DNA of 64,000 bases, from positions 124,001 to 188,000 of the forward strand of contig DATIDG010000049.1 in assembly GCA_035456405.1 (NCBI GenBank), in the 5' to 3' direction. Positions 19,821 through 27,980 of the stretch are shown piece after piece. Position 1 is the first letter of the stretch; the number at the start of each line of letters is the position of its first letter. The position numbers and the translations under genes are program-made. Source of the DNA: JAGVSZ01 sp035456405 (GTDB lineage: Bacteria > Pseudomonadota > Gammaproteobacteria > Burkholderiales > SG8-39). The notes beneath the pieces were generated by a model. The model was not told where the DNA came from, searched no databases, and saw only the letters and a program-made list of their open reading frames with translations.

Positions 19821-20560
19821 GGGAGTCGCGGGTCCTGATCGGTTTTCACGCGGTACTCGCCAGGCTGCGCGCCGATCCCGGCTCGATGGTCGAGATCCTG
19901 GTCGACGAGAGCCGGCACGACGCGCGGCTCGGCGACGTGCTGCGCGTCGCCGAGCGGGCCGGCGTGCGCGTGATGCGCGTCCCCGGCAAGCGCCTCGACG
20001 GGTTCTACGGCGGCGGACGCCATCAGGGGATCGTGGCGCGGGTAGAGGGCCGCGACGAGCAGGCGAGCCTCGAGGACGTGCTCGAGCGTCTGACCGAGCC
20101 CGCGCTGCTTCTCGTGCTCGACGGCGTGACCGACCCGCACAACCTCGGCGCGTGTCTGCGGGTGGCCGACGCGGCCGGCGCGCACGCGGTGATCGTCCCG
20201 AAGGATCGCAGCGCGGGGCTTTCGCCGATCGTCACGAAGGTGGCGAGCGGCGCGGCCGAGTCGGTGCCTTTCCTCACGGTCACGAACCTCGCGCGCACGC
20301 TCGATGCATTGAAGGAGCGGGGGATCTGGATCGTCGGTGCCGCGAGCGAGGGCGAGCAGGATCTCTACGGCGCGGACCTTCCTTCGCCGATCGCGTGGGT
20401 CTTGGGTTCGGAGGGCGAAGGGCTGCGGCGGCTGACGCGCGAGCGTTGCGATCTGCTCGTGCGGATCCCGATGCATGGCCAGGTCGAGAGCCTGAACGTC
20501 TCCGTCGCGGCCGGCCTGTGCCTTTACGAATCGCGGCGGCGACGGCGGACCAGCGCGTGA
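19817..20560 (+). CDS. rlmB: 23S rRNA (guanosine-2251-2'-O)-methyltransferase
   Basis: A 247-residue SPOUT methyltransferase with a small N-terminal substrate-binding domain and the knotted SAM-binding domain. Diagnostic motifs are DPHNLGACLRVADAAGAHAV, VLGSEGEGLRRL and IPMHGQVESLNVSVAAG. RlmB methylates the ribose of G2251 in the P-loop of 23S rRNA. ATG 19817 overlaps the rnr stop in an ATGA, and the rnr-rlmB pair is conserved in proteobacteria. The C-terminus ends in an arginine run. Confidence 0.95.
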   Translation: MRESRVLIGFHAVLARLRADPGSMVEILVDESRHDARLGDVLRVAERAGVRVMRVPGKRLDGFYGGGRHQGIVARVEGRDEQASLEDVLERLTEPALLLVLDGVTDPHNLGACLRVADAAGAHAVIVPKDRSAGLSPIVTKVASGAAESVPFLTVTNLARTLDALKERGIWIVGAASEGEQDLYGADLPSPIAWVLGSEGEGLRRLTRERCDLLVRIPMHGQVESLNVSVAAGLCLYESRRRRRTSA

Positions 20561-20950
20561 TTCCCGACGTGGCGCCGGCTTCGCCGCCCGGCTTGCGCCT
20601 GGGGCCGCAAACGCCGCGCGTCGGGTCCCGGTGCACCGGGACACATTGCAGCGACAAAGCGTCCCGGCGCACCACCCACCTGGCGCGGCGCGGCCCCAGT
20701 TGCTGCCCCGGCCGACAAAGCCGGACGCCGGTGGCCCAGTTAGCTGCGGTCCCGGAGCACTCGAGTCGTGGAGAGGCTTTCCCCGAGGCGAGGCGGCCTG
20801 GCGGCGGCGATTTGAGCCGCAGTCGACGCCGTTGGGTGGCTCGTGTGCGGTTGGGCGTGGGTTGCACTGCCGTCGCGAGCCGGGACCCAACAGGCGACGC
20901 ACCCTGCGGCGCCATGAGCCGCCCCCGGGCCGCCTCGCCTCGGCTGTAGC
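20561..20950. other. Non-coding GC-rich stretch with palindromes
   Basis: About 390 bases with no credible gene. It contains a perfect 18-base palindrome GTCCCGGTGCACCGGGAC (20625-20642), two similar segments beginning GGCCCCAGTTGCTGC (20691-20705) and GGCCCAGTTAGCTGC (20733-20747), and a long-range inverted repeat pairing 20831-20843 with 20877-20892. The short open frames here have no family features. It does not match the conserved cores of RNase P RNA or tmRNA. It may be a decayed mobile or repeat element. Confidence 0.5.
20625..20642. repeat. Perfect 18-base palindrome
   Basis: GTCCCGGTGCACCGGGAC is identical to its own reverse complement. It lies 65 bases after rlmB, too far and without a T-run to be an ordinary terminator. 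It could be a protein-binding site or part of a repeat. Confidence 0.6.
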
Positions 20951-20966
20951 AAGTCATTGATTCGGC

Positions 20967-20996
20967 TTGCCGGAAGGGTCCGCGCGCCGCTATAAT
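20967..20996 (+). promoter_or_regulatory. Sigma-70 promoter of the rpsF-priB-rpsR-rplI operon
   Basis: A perfect -10 hexamer TATAAT at 20991-20996 is preceded by TTGCCG at 20967-20972 with an 18-base spacer. Transcription would start near 21003, leaving a leader of about 75 bases before rpsF. This is the strongest promoter-like sequence in the window, as expected for ribosomal protein genes. Confidence 0.85.
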
Positions 20997-21002
20997 GCGC
21001 GG

Positions 21003-21078
21003 CTTTCCGGGCGCAACGCCCGCTTTCCTTGCCTCACCGGTTGCCCATCCCGGGAGGCTTATCCCATAAGGAGTCCGC
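21003..21078 (+). promoter_or_regulatory. rpsF leader with hairpin, possible S6:S18 autoregulatory site
   Basis: The leader contains a six-base-pair hairpin CGGGCG-CAA-CGCCCG (about 21008-21022) and a strong ribosome binding site AAGGAG (21067-21072), six bases before the rpsF ATG. In many bacteria the S6:S18 complex binds a structured rpsF leader to repress translation. Whether this leader folds into that motif, with its conserved CCG bulge, is not clear by eye. Confidence 0.35.
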
Positions 21079-21465
21079 ATGCGGCATTACGAAGTCGTTT
21101 TCATCGTCCATCCGGACCAGAGCGAGCAGGTGCCTGCGATGGTCGAGCGCTACCGCAACGCGGTCACAGCGCGCCAGGGCAAGGTGCACCGCCTCGAGGA
21201 TTGGGGGCGCCGCCAGCTCGCCTTCCCGATCGAGAAGGTCCACAAGGCGCACTACGTCCTGATGAACATCGAGTGCGACAACGAGGCGCTCGCCGAGCTC
21301 GAGCACTCTTTCAAGTTCAACGATGCGGTGCTGCGCCACCTCGTCGTCAAGATGAAGGGCCCGGTGACGACGCCTTCGCCGATGATGAAGGAGGAGAAGT
21401 CGAAATCCCTGCTTGCCCGGGAGGGCGGCGCGGAAGCCGCCAAGCCGGCCGAGGCGCGGGCCTGA
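21079..21465 (+). CDS. rpsF: 30S ribosomal protein S6
   Basis: A 128-residue S6 protein with the family's ferredoxin-like fold. It starts MRHYEVVFIVHPDQSEQVP and contains the conserved RLEDWGRRQLAFPIEK and the helix leading to LRHLVVKMKGP. S6 binds the 30S platform together with S18, encoded two genes downstream. The C-terminus after the fold is a 30-residue lysine/alanine/glutamate-rich tail, common in betaproteobacteria. The strong AAGGAG at 21067 fixes the start. Confidence 0.97.
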   Translation: MRHYEVVFIVHPDQSEQVPAMVERYRNAVTARQGKVHRLEDWGRRQLAFPIEKVHKAHYVLMNIECDNEALAELEHSFKFNDAVLRHLVVKMKGPVTTPSPMMKEEKSKSLLAREGGAEAAKPAEARA

Positions 21466-21476
21466 CGCGGGCACGA

Positions 21477-21812
21477 TTGGATCCCGGCAACCGGCTGACG
21501 CTCGCGGGAACCCTGGTCGCGCGCGATGCGCTCCGATATACCCCGGCGGGCGTGCCCATCGTGAGCTTCCGTGTCGCGCACGCTTCGCAGCAGCGCGAGG
21601 CGGGCGCCGAGCGGCAGGTCGAGATGGAGCTGGCCTGCGTGGCGGTGGAGGAGCTCGCAAGGCTCGTCACCGCGGCGCCGCTCGGCGCAGGAGTGGTGAC
21701 TTCGGGCTTCGTCGCGCGCAAGGGAAAGTCGAGCCGGCAGCTGGTGCTGCACGTAACCGAATTGGAATTCAGAGAAGGAGAACGAGATGCCTCCTCCCAG
21801 CAGAGGACGTAG
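21477..21812 (+). CDS. priB: Primosomal replication protein N (PriB)
   Basis: PriB is a small single-stranded-DNA-binding OB-fold protein of the replication restart primosome. The 111-residue product reads NRLTLAGTLVARDALRYTPA, then GVPIVSFRVAH, a clear PriB/SSB pattern, followed by LELACVAVEELA-like strands. No ATG or GTG lies in frame near the expected N-terminus; TTG 21477 gives the usual length, though its ribosome binding site is weak, so translation may depend on coupling to rpsF. The last 26 bases overlap rpsR. The rpsF-priB-rpsR-rplI order is the proteobacterial standard. Confidence 0.88.
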   Translation: MDPGNRLTLAGTLVARDALRYTPAGVPIVSFRVAHASQQREAGAERQVEMELACVAVEELARLVTAAPLGAGVVTSGFVARKGKSSRQLVLHVTELEFREGERDASSQQRT

Positions 21813-22104
21813 CGGCGGCCGCGGTGGCCGCGGCGGCAAGAAGGACGCGCGCGGCCGCGAGCGCGGCGGGTCGCGCCAGCTGTTCAAGCGGCGCAAGTTC
21901 TGCCGCTTCACCGCCGAGAAGATCACATGGATCGATTACAAGGACGTCGATCTCCTCAAGGACTTCATCGGCGAAAACGGCAAGATCATTCCGGCGCGGA
22001 TCACCGGCACGAAGACCGGGTACCAGCGGCAGCTTTCCGACGCGATCAAACGGGCGCGCTTCCTTGCGCTCCTGCCGTACACCGATCTTCATGGGGGGCG
22101 CTAG
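21787..22104 (+). CDS. rpsR: 30S ribosomal protein S18
   Basis: The core (about residues 30-105) is a normal S18 with FKRRKFCRFTAEKITWIDYK and the C-terminal GYQRQLSDAIKRARFLALLP. Ahead of it is an unusual N-terminal extension of about 30 residues made mostly of glycine and arginine (GRSGGRGGRGGKKDARGR), making the protein 105 residues rather than about 75. A strong GAAGGAG lies just before ATG 21787, inside priB. The extension is positively charged and likely flexible, so it could contact rRNA. Confidence 0.96.
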   Translation: MPPPSRGRSGGRGGRGGKKDARGRERGGSRQLFKRRKFCRFTAEKITWIDYKDVDLLKDFIGENGKIIPARITGTKTGYQRQLSDAIKRARFLALLPYTDLHGGR

Positions 22105-22107
22105 AAC

Positions 22108-22557
22108 ATGCAGGTCATCCTCCTCGAGAAGGTTGTCAACCTCGGCGGGCTGGGCGACGTCGTCAAGGTGAAGGACGGCTTCGCCCGGAACTTCCTGATC
22201 CCGCAGGGCAAGGCCAAGCGCGCGACGCCGGAGAACCTGGCCGAGTTCGAGACGCGCCGCGCGGACTTGGAGAAGACGCAGTCCGAGCAGCTCGCCGCGG
22301 CGCAGGAGCGCGGCGGGAAGATCGACGGGCTCGCGGTCCAGATCGTGCGCAAGGCCGGCGTCGATGGCCGGTTGTTCGGCTCCGTCACGACTTACGATAT
22401 CGCGGAGGCCCTCCAGGGCCTCGGCCACGAGGTCGAGCGCGCAGCGATCCGGCTGCCGCAAGGACCGCTGAAGGCGATCGGCGACTACGACATCGCGATC
22501 GCGCTGCACGGCGATGTCGTCGTGCACGTGAAAGTCTCGGTCCTCGGTGAAAGCTGA
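22108..22557 (+). CDS. rplI: 50S ribosomal protein L9
   Basis: A 149-residue L9 with the two-domain structure: the N-terminal rRNA-binding domain (MQVILLEKVVNLGGLGDVVK, then VKDGFARNFLIPQGKA), a long connecting helix, and the C-terminal domain ending in VHVKVSVLGES. L9 projects from the L1 side of the 50S subunit. It is three bases from rpsR and is followed by a terminator hairpin. Confidence 0.97.
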   Translation: MQVILLEKVVNLGGLGDVVKVKDGFARNFLIPQGKAKRATPENLAEFETRRADLEKTQSEQLAAAQERGGKIDGLAVQIVRKAGVDGRLFGSVTTYDIAEALQGLGHEVERAAIRLPQGPLKAIGDYDIAIALHGDVVVHVKVSVLGES

Positions 22558-22585
22558 GGAACGGGCTCCGCCCGTAGGGGCTCAC

Positions 22586-22616
22586 CGGGGGGCGCAAGAG
22601 CGCCCCCCGTTCGTTT
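22586..22616 (+). terminator. Rho-independent terminator of the rpsF operon
   Basis: A ten-base-pair, fully GC stem (22586-22595 with 22600-22609) closes a four-base AAGA loop and is followed by TTCGTTT. It lies 28 bases after the rplI stop and before dnaB, so it should end the ribosomal operon. Confidence 0.8.
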
Positions 22617-22637
22617 GGAGCGGTAGAATCGAAGGTC

Positions 22638-24041
22638 ATGGCGCAGCCCGTCACCCAGAGCCCGATCCAGAGCTCGGCCGATCCCCAGCTCGTCAGCCTC
22701 AAGGTCCCGCCGCACTCGATCGAAGCGGAGCAGTCGGTCCTCGGCGGGCTGCTCCTCGACAACGGGGCGTGGGACCGCATCGGCGACGTCGTCGCGGTGG
22801 ACGACTTCTACCGCGACGACCACCGCCGCATCTTCCGGCACATCGCAATGCTCGTCGAGCAGGGCAAGCCGGCGGACGTGGTCACCGTCGCCGAGTCGAT
22901 CGAGTCGGGCGAGGACAGGGACAAGGCCGGCGGGCTCGCCTATCTCGGGAACCTGGCGCAGAACACGCCGTCAGCGCACAACATCCGGCGCTATGCGGAG
23001 ATCGTGCGCGAGCGCGCGATCATGCGGAAACTGGTGGCGGTCGGCAACGAGATCGCGGACAGCGCGTTCAACCCGGCCGGCAAGGAGGTCGGGCAGCTGC
23101 TCGACGAGGCCGAGTCCCGGGTGTTCCAGATCGCGGAGGCGCGCGCCCGCACCGGCGGCGGCTTCCACGACATCCACCAGCTCCTGTCGCAGGTGATGGA
23201 GCGGGTCGACTTCCTCTACAGCCGCGACAACCCGAGCGACGTCACCGGCGTTCCCACGGGCTACCGGGACCTCGACTCGATGACCTCGGGGCTGCAGGAG
23301 GGCGACCTCGTGATCATCGCGGGGCGGCCGAGCATGGGCAAGACCGCATTCGCGCTGAACATGGGGGAATACGTCGCCGTGCACGAGAAGCGGCCGGTGG
23401 CGGTGTTCAGCATGGAGATGTCCGGCACGCAGCTCGCGGCGCGGATGCTCGGTTCGATCGCGCGCATCGACCAGCACAAGCTGCGCACCGGCCGGCTCTC
23501 CGACGAGGACTGGAATCGCCTCGCCGACGGACTCGGAAAGCTGCACGACGCGCCGATCCACATCGACGAGACGCCGGCGCTCAACCCGCTCGAGCTGCGC
23601 GCCCGGGCGCGGCGGCTGGCGCGGCAGTACGGCAAGCTCGGGATGATCGTCGTGGACTACCTGCAGCTGATGGTCACCGACGGCCGGCGCGACGAGAACC
23701 GGGCGACCGAGCTGTCAGAAATCTCGCGCTCGCTCAAGGCGCTCGCGAAGGAGCTCGGGGTGCCGGTGCTCGCGCTCTCGCAGCTCAACCGCAGCGTCGA
23801 GAGCCGCAACGACAAGCGCCCGATGATGTCGGACCTACGCGAGTCGGGCGCGCTTGAGCAGGACGCGGACGTGATCCTGTTCATCTACCGGGACGAGGTC
23901 TACAACCGCGACACCGGTGAAAAGGGCAAGGCCGAGATCATCATCGGCAAGCAGCGCAACGGTCCGATCGGGACCGTGAACCTCACCTTCCTCGGGCAGT
24001 ACACGAGATTCGAGAACTACGCCGCACCGAGCGGGTTCTAG
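22638..24041 (+). CDS. dnaB: Replicative DNA helicase DnaB
   Basis: The 467-residue product is the hexameric 5'-to-3' helicase of the replication fork. The N-terminal domain has PPHSIEAEQSVLGGLLLDN, and the RecA-like domain has Walker A GRPSMGKTAFALN, Walker B VVDYLQLM and the sensor region LRESGALEQDADV. No intein or insertion is present. AAGGTC precedes ATG 22638, and TAGAAT at 22624-22629 might be a -10 box, though no good -35 lies before it. Location after rplI is standard. Confidence 0.97.
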   Translation: MAQPVTQSPIQSSADPQLVSLKVPPHSIEAEQSVLGGLLLDNGAWDRIGDVVAVDDFYRDDHRRIFRHIAMLVEQGKPADVVTVAESIESGEDRDKAGGLAYLGNLAQNTPSAHNIRRYAEIVRERAIMRKLVAVGNEIADSAFNPAGKEVGQLLDEAESRVFQIAEARARTGGGFHDIHQLLSQVMERVDFLYSRDNPSDVTGVPTGYRDLDSMTSGLQEGDLVIIAGRPSMGKTAFALNMGEYVAVHEKRPVAVFSMEMSGTQLAARMLGSIARIDQHKLRTGRLSDEDWNRLADGLGKLHDAPIHIDETPALNPLELRARARRLARQYGKLGMIVVDYLQLMVTDGRRDENRATELSEISRSLKALAKELGVPVLALSQLNRSVESRNDKRPMMSDLRESGALEQDADVILFIYRDEVYNRDTGEKGKAEIIIGKQRNGPIGTVNLTFLGQYTRFENYAAPSGF

Positions 24042-24222
24042 GTTTCCTGGCGCGGCCCGAGACCTCGCCGGCCGGTGGCGCGACAAGTGAGCGTGACTTG
24101 CTTGTCATCCGCGGTCCCAAAGTGCGTAAGACGGTCATAGTGCCTCTCGTCACCGTCGATCACCGCATCCCACCGTAGGCAAATCAGCATGGGAGAGATG
24201 CGACGTCGCGTAAAATGCGCCC

Positions 24223-25032
24223 ATGCGCCGTCCGACGTTGCGCTGGCTCCTCGTTGCGCTGCTCGCCGCACACGCAACGGCGCTCGCCCAGATGCCGGCG
24301 AGCGTCTTCCTCGAGGAGCTGACTTCCCGGGAACTCGCCGCCGTTATACGTGCTGGCAAGACTACTATCCTGGTGCCAATCGGCGGCACCGAGCAGAATG
24401 GGCCGCACATGGTGCTCGGCAAGCACAACGTGCGCGCGAAGGTGCTGGCCGGCAAGATTGCGCGTGAGCTCGGCAACGCGCTGGTCGCCCCCGTCGTTGC
24501 CTACGTGCCCGAGGGCAGCGTCAATCCCCCGACCGGGCACATGCGTTACCCGGGAACGATCACGGTGCCGCCGGACGTGTACCGCAAGGTGCTCGATTCC
24601 GCCGCGCGCAGCTTCCGGCTCGCCGGATTCCGCGACATCGTGTTTCTGGGCGATCACGGCGACTATCAGAAGGACAACGAGATCGTGGCCCGCCAACTCG
24701 ATCGCGAATGGGCGGGCACCCCAGTCCACGTGTACGCCATCGTCGAGTATTACCGGGCGGCAACCGATGGCTTTGCCAAGAACCTCAAGGCGCGCGGCTA
24801 CAGCGATGCCGAGATCGGCCTTCATGCCGGGCTCGCGGACACGTCGCTCGCGTTGGCGGTCGACCCGGGACTCGTGCGACCGGAACAGCTGCAGTCCACG
24901 CCCGGGACGTGGGCCCCGACCGGCGTTTCGGGTGATCCCCGGCGCGCCACCGCCGAGCTCGGCAAGCCGGGCGTCGATGCGATCGTGACCCAATCCGTGG
25001 CGGCCATCCGCGCAGCGGTCGCCCGAAGGTAG
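24223..25032 (+). CDS. Exported creatininase-family protein
   Basis: A 269-residue protein with an N-terminal signal peptide (cleavage likely after ALAQ, about residue 23). The rest matches the creatininase fold, a metal-dependent amidohydrolase family. The usual EQHGPH motif reads GGTEQNGPHMVLGKHN and the second metal region reads FLGDHGDYQ, so one canonical histidine is asparagine. An exported subgroup of the family has this form; its substrate is not known to me. TAAAAT at 24211-24216 lies close to the ATG, leaving room for only a very short leader. It precedes a beta-propeller gene by 55 bases. Confidence 0.8.
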   Translation: MRRPTLRWLLVALLAAHATALAQMPASVFLEELTSRELAAVIRAGKTTILVPIGGTEQNGPHMVLGKHNVRAKVLAGKIARELGNALVAPVVAYVPEGSVNPPTGHMRYPGTITVPPDVYRKVLDSAARSFRLAGFRDIVFLGDHGDYQKDNEIVARQLDREWAGTPVHVYAIVEYYRAATDGFAKNLKARGYSDAEIGLHAGLADTSLALAVDPGLVRPEQLQSTPGTWAPTGVSGDPRRATAELGKPGVDAIVTQSVAAIRAAVARR

Positions 25033-25087
25033 GTCCCATGCCGCCAAGAATTTCCGGCAGTCCCGTCCTACAACTTCAGGAGCCGTC

Positions 25088-26350
25088 GTGACGTTCGTCG
25101 CTCGCACTCGTTACTTGCCGTTCGCGTTCCCGCTTGCCTTTGCCTTGTCGACGACTTGCGTCGCGCAGACCCCTGCGAAAGCGCTGGCTGAAGCGCCCGT
25201 TCCGCCGGCCATATCCACCGTGCCCGGAATGGCGTCGGTGCCCGATCCGGCGAATTTGTACAGCGAGACAACCGCCGCCAAGATGAGTCCCGCGCTCGCC
25301 AACGACCTGCCGCGTGTCTACGTGCCGCACATCCAGTCGAACGACATCTACGTGATCGACCCGGCAACGTTCAAGGTCGTCGAAAAATTCAGGGTGGGCC
25401 TCAATCCGCAGCACGTCGTGCCGTCGTGGGACCTGCGCACGCTGTGGGTGACGAACAACGCCGAGAACACGACCAAAGGCAGCCTGACGCCAATCGACCC
25501 AAAGACCGGCAAGCCAGGCAAGCCGATCGCAGTTGACGATCCGTACAACATGTACTTCTCGCCCGACGGCAAGTCCGCGATCGTCGTTGCCGAAGCGATG
25601 AAGCGACTCGACTTCCGCGATCCGGTGACGATGAAGCTGCAGTACTCGATCGACGTTCCGCGTTGCGCCGGCATCAACCACGCCGACTTCGCGATCGACG
25701 GCAAGTTCGCGATCTTCACGTGCGAATTTGCCGGCACCGTGGCCAAGGTCGACCTTGTGAACCGCAAGGTGCTGGGCTACACGCAGGTGATCCAGCCCGG
25801 CCGCCCCACAAAGGTCGTCAAGGGACCCGACGGCAAGGACCAGGTGATCTGCACGACCTGGAAAGGCATGCCACAGGACATCCGGGCGTCGCCGGACGGC
25901 AAGCTCTTCTACGTCGCCGATATGATGGCCGACGGCGTGCACGTGGTCGACGGCGAGACGTTCCGCCAGGTTGGCTTCATCGAAACCGCCAAAGGCACGC
26001 ACGGCCTCTATCCCAGTCGCGACGGGAAGAAGCTGTATGTCGCCAATCGCGGCTCGAACAAGATCCACGGCCCGCCTAAGGGCAAGGGCGGTGTATCGGT
26101 GATCGACTTCGCGACCCAGAAAGTCGAGGCGAACTGGCTGATCCCGGGCGGCGGCAGCCCCGACATGGGCAACGTCAGTGCCGACGGCAAGTGGCTGTGG
26201 CTATCGGGCCGCTACGACAATGTCGTGTACGCGTTCGACACGAGCAATGGTGAAGTGAAGATCATTCCGGTGGGCAAGGAGCCGCATGGGCTCACCGTGT
26301 GGCCGCAACCGGGCCGGTACTCGCTGGGTCACACGGGCAATCTAAGGTAG
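25088..26350 (+). CDS. Exported YVTN/YncE-like beta-propeller protein
   Basis: A 420-residue protein with a signal peptide (cleavage likely after CVAQ) and repeated blades of the YVTN type, for example NDIYVIDPATFKVVEKFRVG, PDGKLFYVADMMADGVHVVD and DGKKLYVANRGSNKIHG. Such periplasmic seven-bladed propellers are a broad family without a single function. The start is GTG 25088, fixed by AGGAG at 25078-25082. It lies 55 bases after the creatininase-family gene on the same strand, and both are exported, so they may work together. Confidence 0.82.
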   Translation: MTFVARTRYLPFAFPLAFALSTTCVAQTPAKALAEAPVPPAISTVPGMASVPDPANLYSETTAAKMSPALANDLPRVYVPHIQSNDIYVIDPATFKVVEKFRVGLNPQHVVPSWDLRTLWVTNNAENTTKGSLTPIDPKTGKPGKPIAVDDPYNMYFSPDGKSAIVVAEAMKRLDFRDPVTMKLQYSIDVPRCAGINHADFAIDGKFAIFTCEFAGTVAKVDLVNRKVLGYTQVIQPGRPTKVVKGPDGKDQVICTTWKGMPQDIRASPDGKLFYVADMMADGVHVVDGETFRQVGFIETAKGTHGLYPSRDGKKLYVANRGSNKIHGPPKGKGGVSVIDFATQKVEANWLIPGGGSPDMGNVSADGKWLWLSGRYDNVVYAFDTSNGEVKIIPVGKEPHGLTVWPQPGRYSLGHTGNLR

Positions 26351-26360
26351 CGTGAAAGAG

Positions 26361-26390
26361 TTGCCGCGGCCGACTTGGCCGGGCCGGCAA
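26361..26390. terminator. Possible bidirectional hairpin after the beta-propeller gene
   Basis: TTGCCG (26361-26366) pairs with CGGCAA (26385-26390), and inside it CGGCC (26367-26371) pairs with GGCCG (26377-26381). There is no T-run, so termination is uncertain. It lies between convergent genes. The rest of the gap to 26504 is GC-rich and holds no gene. Confidence 0.4.
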
Positions 26391-26504
26391 TCGGTCCCCG
26401 GTTAGTCAGCAGGAAGGCGCCGACCGGGTGGGCCCAGCAGTGGCTCGGTCCCGGGCGCCTCTGGGCCGCCCTTGCGCCCGTCCGAACCTAGCTAGCCGCG
26501 CCCA

Positions 26505-27980
26505 TCAAAGCACGTCTGCCGCCTGGTCGGCGAGACGCGAGCGTTCGCCGCGCTGCAGCGTCACGTGCCCCGAGTGCGACCATCCCTTGAAGCGGTCCAC
26601 GACGTAGGTCAGGCCGGAGCTGCCCTCGGTCAGGTATGGCGTGTCGATCTGCGCGATGTTCCCTAGGCACACGACCTTCGTGCCGGGCCCGGCGCGCGTG
26701 ATCAGCGTCTTCATCTGCTTCGGCGTCAGGTTCTGCGCCTCGTCGATGATCAGGTACTTGTGGATGAAAGTGCGCCCGCGCATGAAGTTGAGCGACTTCA
26801 CCTTGATCCGCGAGCGGATCAGGTCGCGCGTCGCCGCGCGCCCCCACTCGCCGGCTTCGTCGTCGGTGTTGTTGAGGACATCGAGGTTGTCCTCGAGCGC
26901 GCCCATCCACGGCCCCATCTTCTCCTCCTCGGTGCCGGGCAGGAAGCCGATGTCCTCGCCGAGGGGCACCGTGACGCGGGTCATGATGATCTCGCTGTAG
27001 TGCTTCACCTCCAGCGTCTGCATCAGCCCCGAGGCCAGGGTGAGCAGCGTCTTTCCGGTGCCGGCCTGCCCGAGCAGCGTGACGAAGTCGATGTCCGGGT
27101 TCATGAGCAGGTTCAGGGCGAAGTTCTGCTCGCGGTTGCGCGCGGTGATGCCCCACACCGCGTTCTTCCCGTGCGTGTACTCGCGCACGGTCTCGAGCAC
27201 GGCGGTGCGGCCGTGCACTTCCTTCACCAGGGCGTGCAGCGGACGTTCGCCTTCCTGGTACACGAATTCGTTGAGCAGGAGCTCCTGGCACATCGGTCCG
27301 CGCACGCGGTAGTAGGTCCGGCCGTCCTTCTTCCAGGACTCGATGTCCTTGCCGTGCTCGTCCCAGAAGTCCGCGGGCAGCTCGCGTGCCCCCGTGTAGA
27401 GGACATCGGTGTCCTCGAGCACCTTGTCGTTGTAGTAGTCCTCCGCGGCGAGCCCCAGCGCATGCGCCTTGATGCGCATGTTGATGTCCTTCGATACCAG
27501 GATCACGTCGCGGCCGGCCTGGCGCTCCGCCAGCGCCATCACGACCCCGAGGATCTGGTTGTCGGCCCTCCCGGTCGCAAGACTCGTCGGCAGGCGGCCG
27601 CTCATCACTTCGGTCTGCAAGAAGAGACGCCCGCTCGCGGTGTCGGTGTCGTGCCGCGCGATGGGGATCCCGGCCTCGATCTTGCCCGTCGCCCGGCTGA
27701 CGATATCGTCGAGGAAGCGGCTCGCCTGGCGGGCGTTGCGCGCGACCTCGGAGAGCCCGCGCTTGTTGTTGTCGAGTTCCTCGAGCGTCTGCATCGGCAG
27801 GAAAATGTCGTGCTCCTCGAACCGGAAGAGGCTCGTGGGGTCGTGCATCAGAACGTTAGTGTCGAGGACGAAGAGCTTGGGCGTGGCGGGCCGCGCCTTC
27901 TCGCGCGGTTTCCTGGCAGGCGCCGCTCGCGCGCCGTGGACGGCATCGGGGCGAAGGTGCGGCTCAGAGTGTCTTGACAA
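26505..27980 (-). CDS. PIN-PhoH fusion protein (PhoH2-type RNA helicase/RNase)
   Basis: The 491-residue product joins an N-terminal PIN nuclease domain (KLFVLDTNVLMHD, acidic residue D40) to a C-terminal PhoH ATPase with Walker A GQAGTGKTLLTLASG and Walker B KYLIIDEAQNLTP. This is the PhoH2/YlaK architecture; mycobacterial members unwind and cut RNA. The start is TTG 27980, supported by a perfect AAGGAGG (27996-27990) nine bases upstream inside the end of bcp; the two genes overlap by 17 bases and must be co-translated. Confidence 0.92.
   Translation of the reverse strand: MSRHSEPHLRPDAVHGARAAPARKPREKARPATPKLFVLDTNVLMHDPTSLFRFEEHDIFLPMQTLEELDNNKRGLSEVARNARQASRFLDDIVSRATGKIEAGIPIARHDTDTASGRLFLQTEVMSGRLPTSLATGRADNQILGVVMALAERQAGRDVILVSKDINMRIKAHALGLAAEDYYNDKVLEDTDVLYTGARELPADFWDEHGKDIESWKKDGRTYYRVRGPMCQELLLNEFVYQEGERPLHALVKEVHGRTAVLETVREYTHGKNAVWGITARNREQNFALNLLMNPDIDFVTLLGQAGTGKTLLTLASGLMQTLEVKHYSEIIMTRVTVPLGEDIGFLPGTEEEKMGPWMGALEDNLDVLNNTDDEAGEWGRAATRDLIRSRIKVKSLNFMRGRTFIHKYLIIDEAQNLTPKQMKTLITRAGPGTKVVCLGNIAQIDTPYLTEGSSGLTYVVDRFKGWSHSGHVTLQRGERSRLADQAADVL

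Noticed and set aside
20561..20950. RNase P RNA or tmRNA gene in the gap after rlmB
   Set aside because: The conserved core sequences of both (for example GAGGAAAGTCC of RNase P RNA) are absent.
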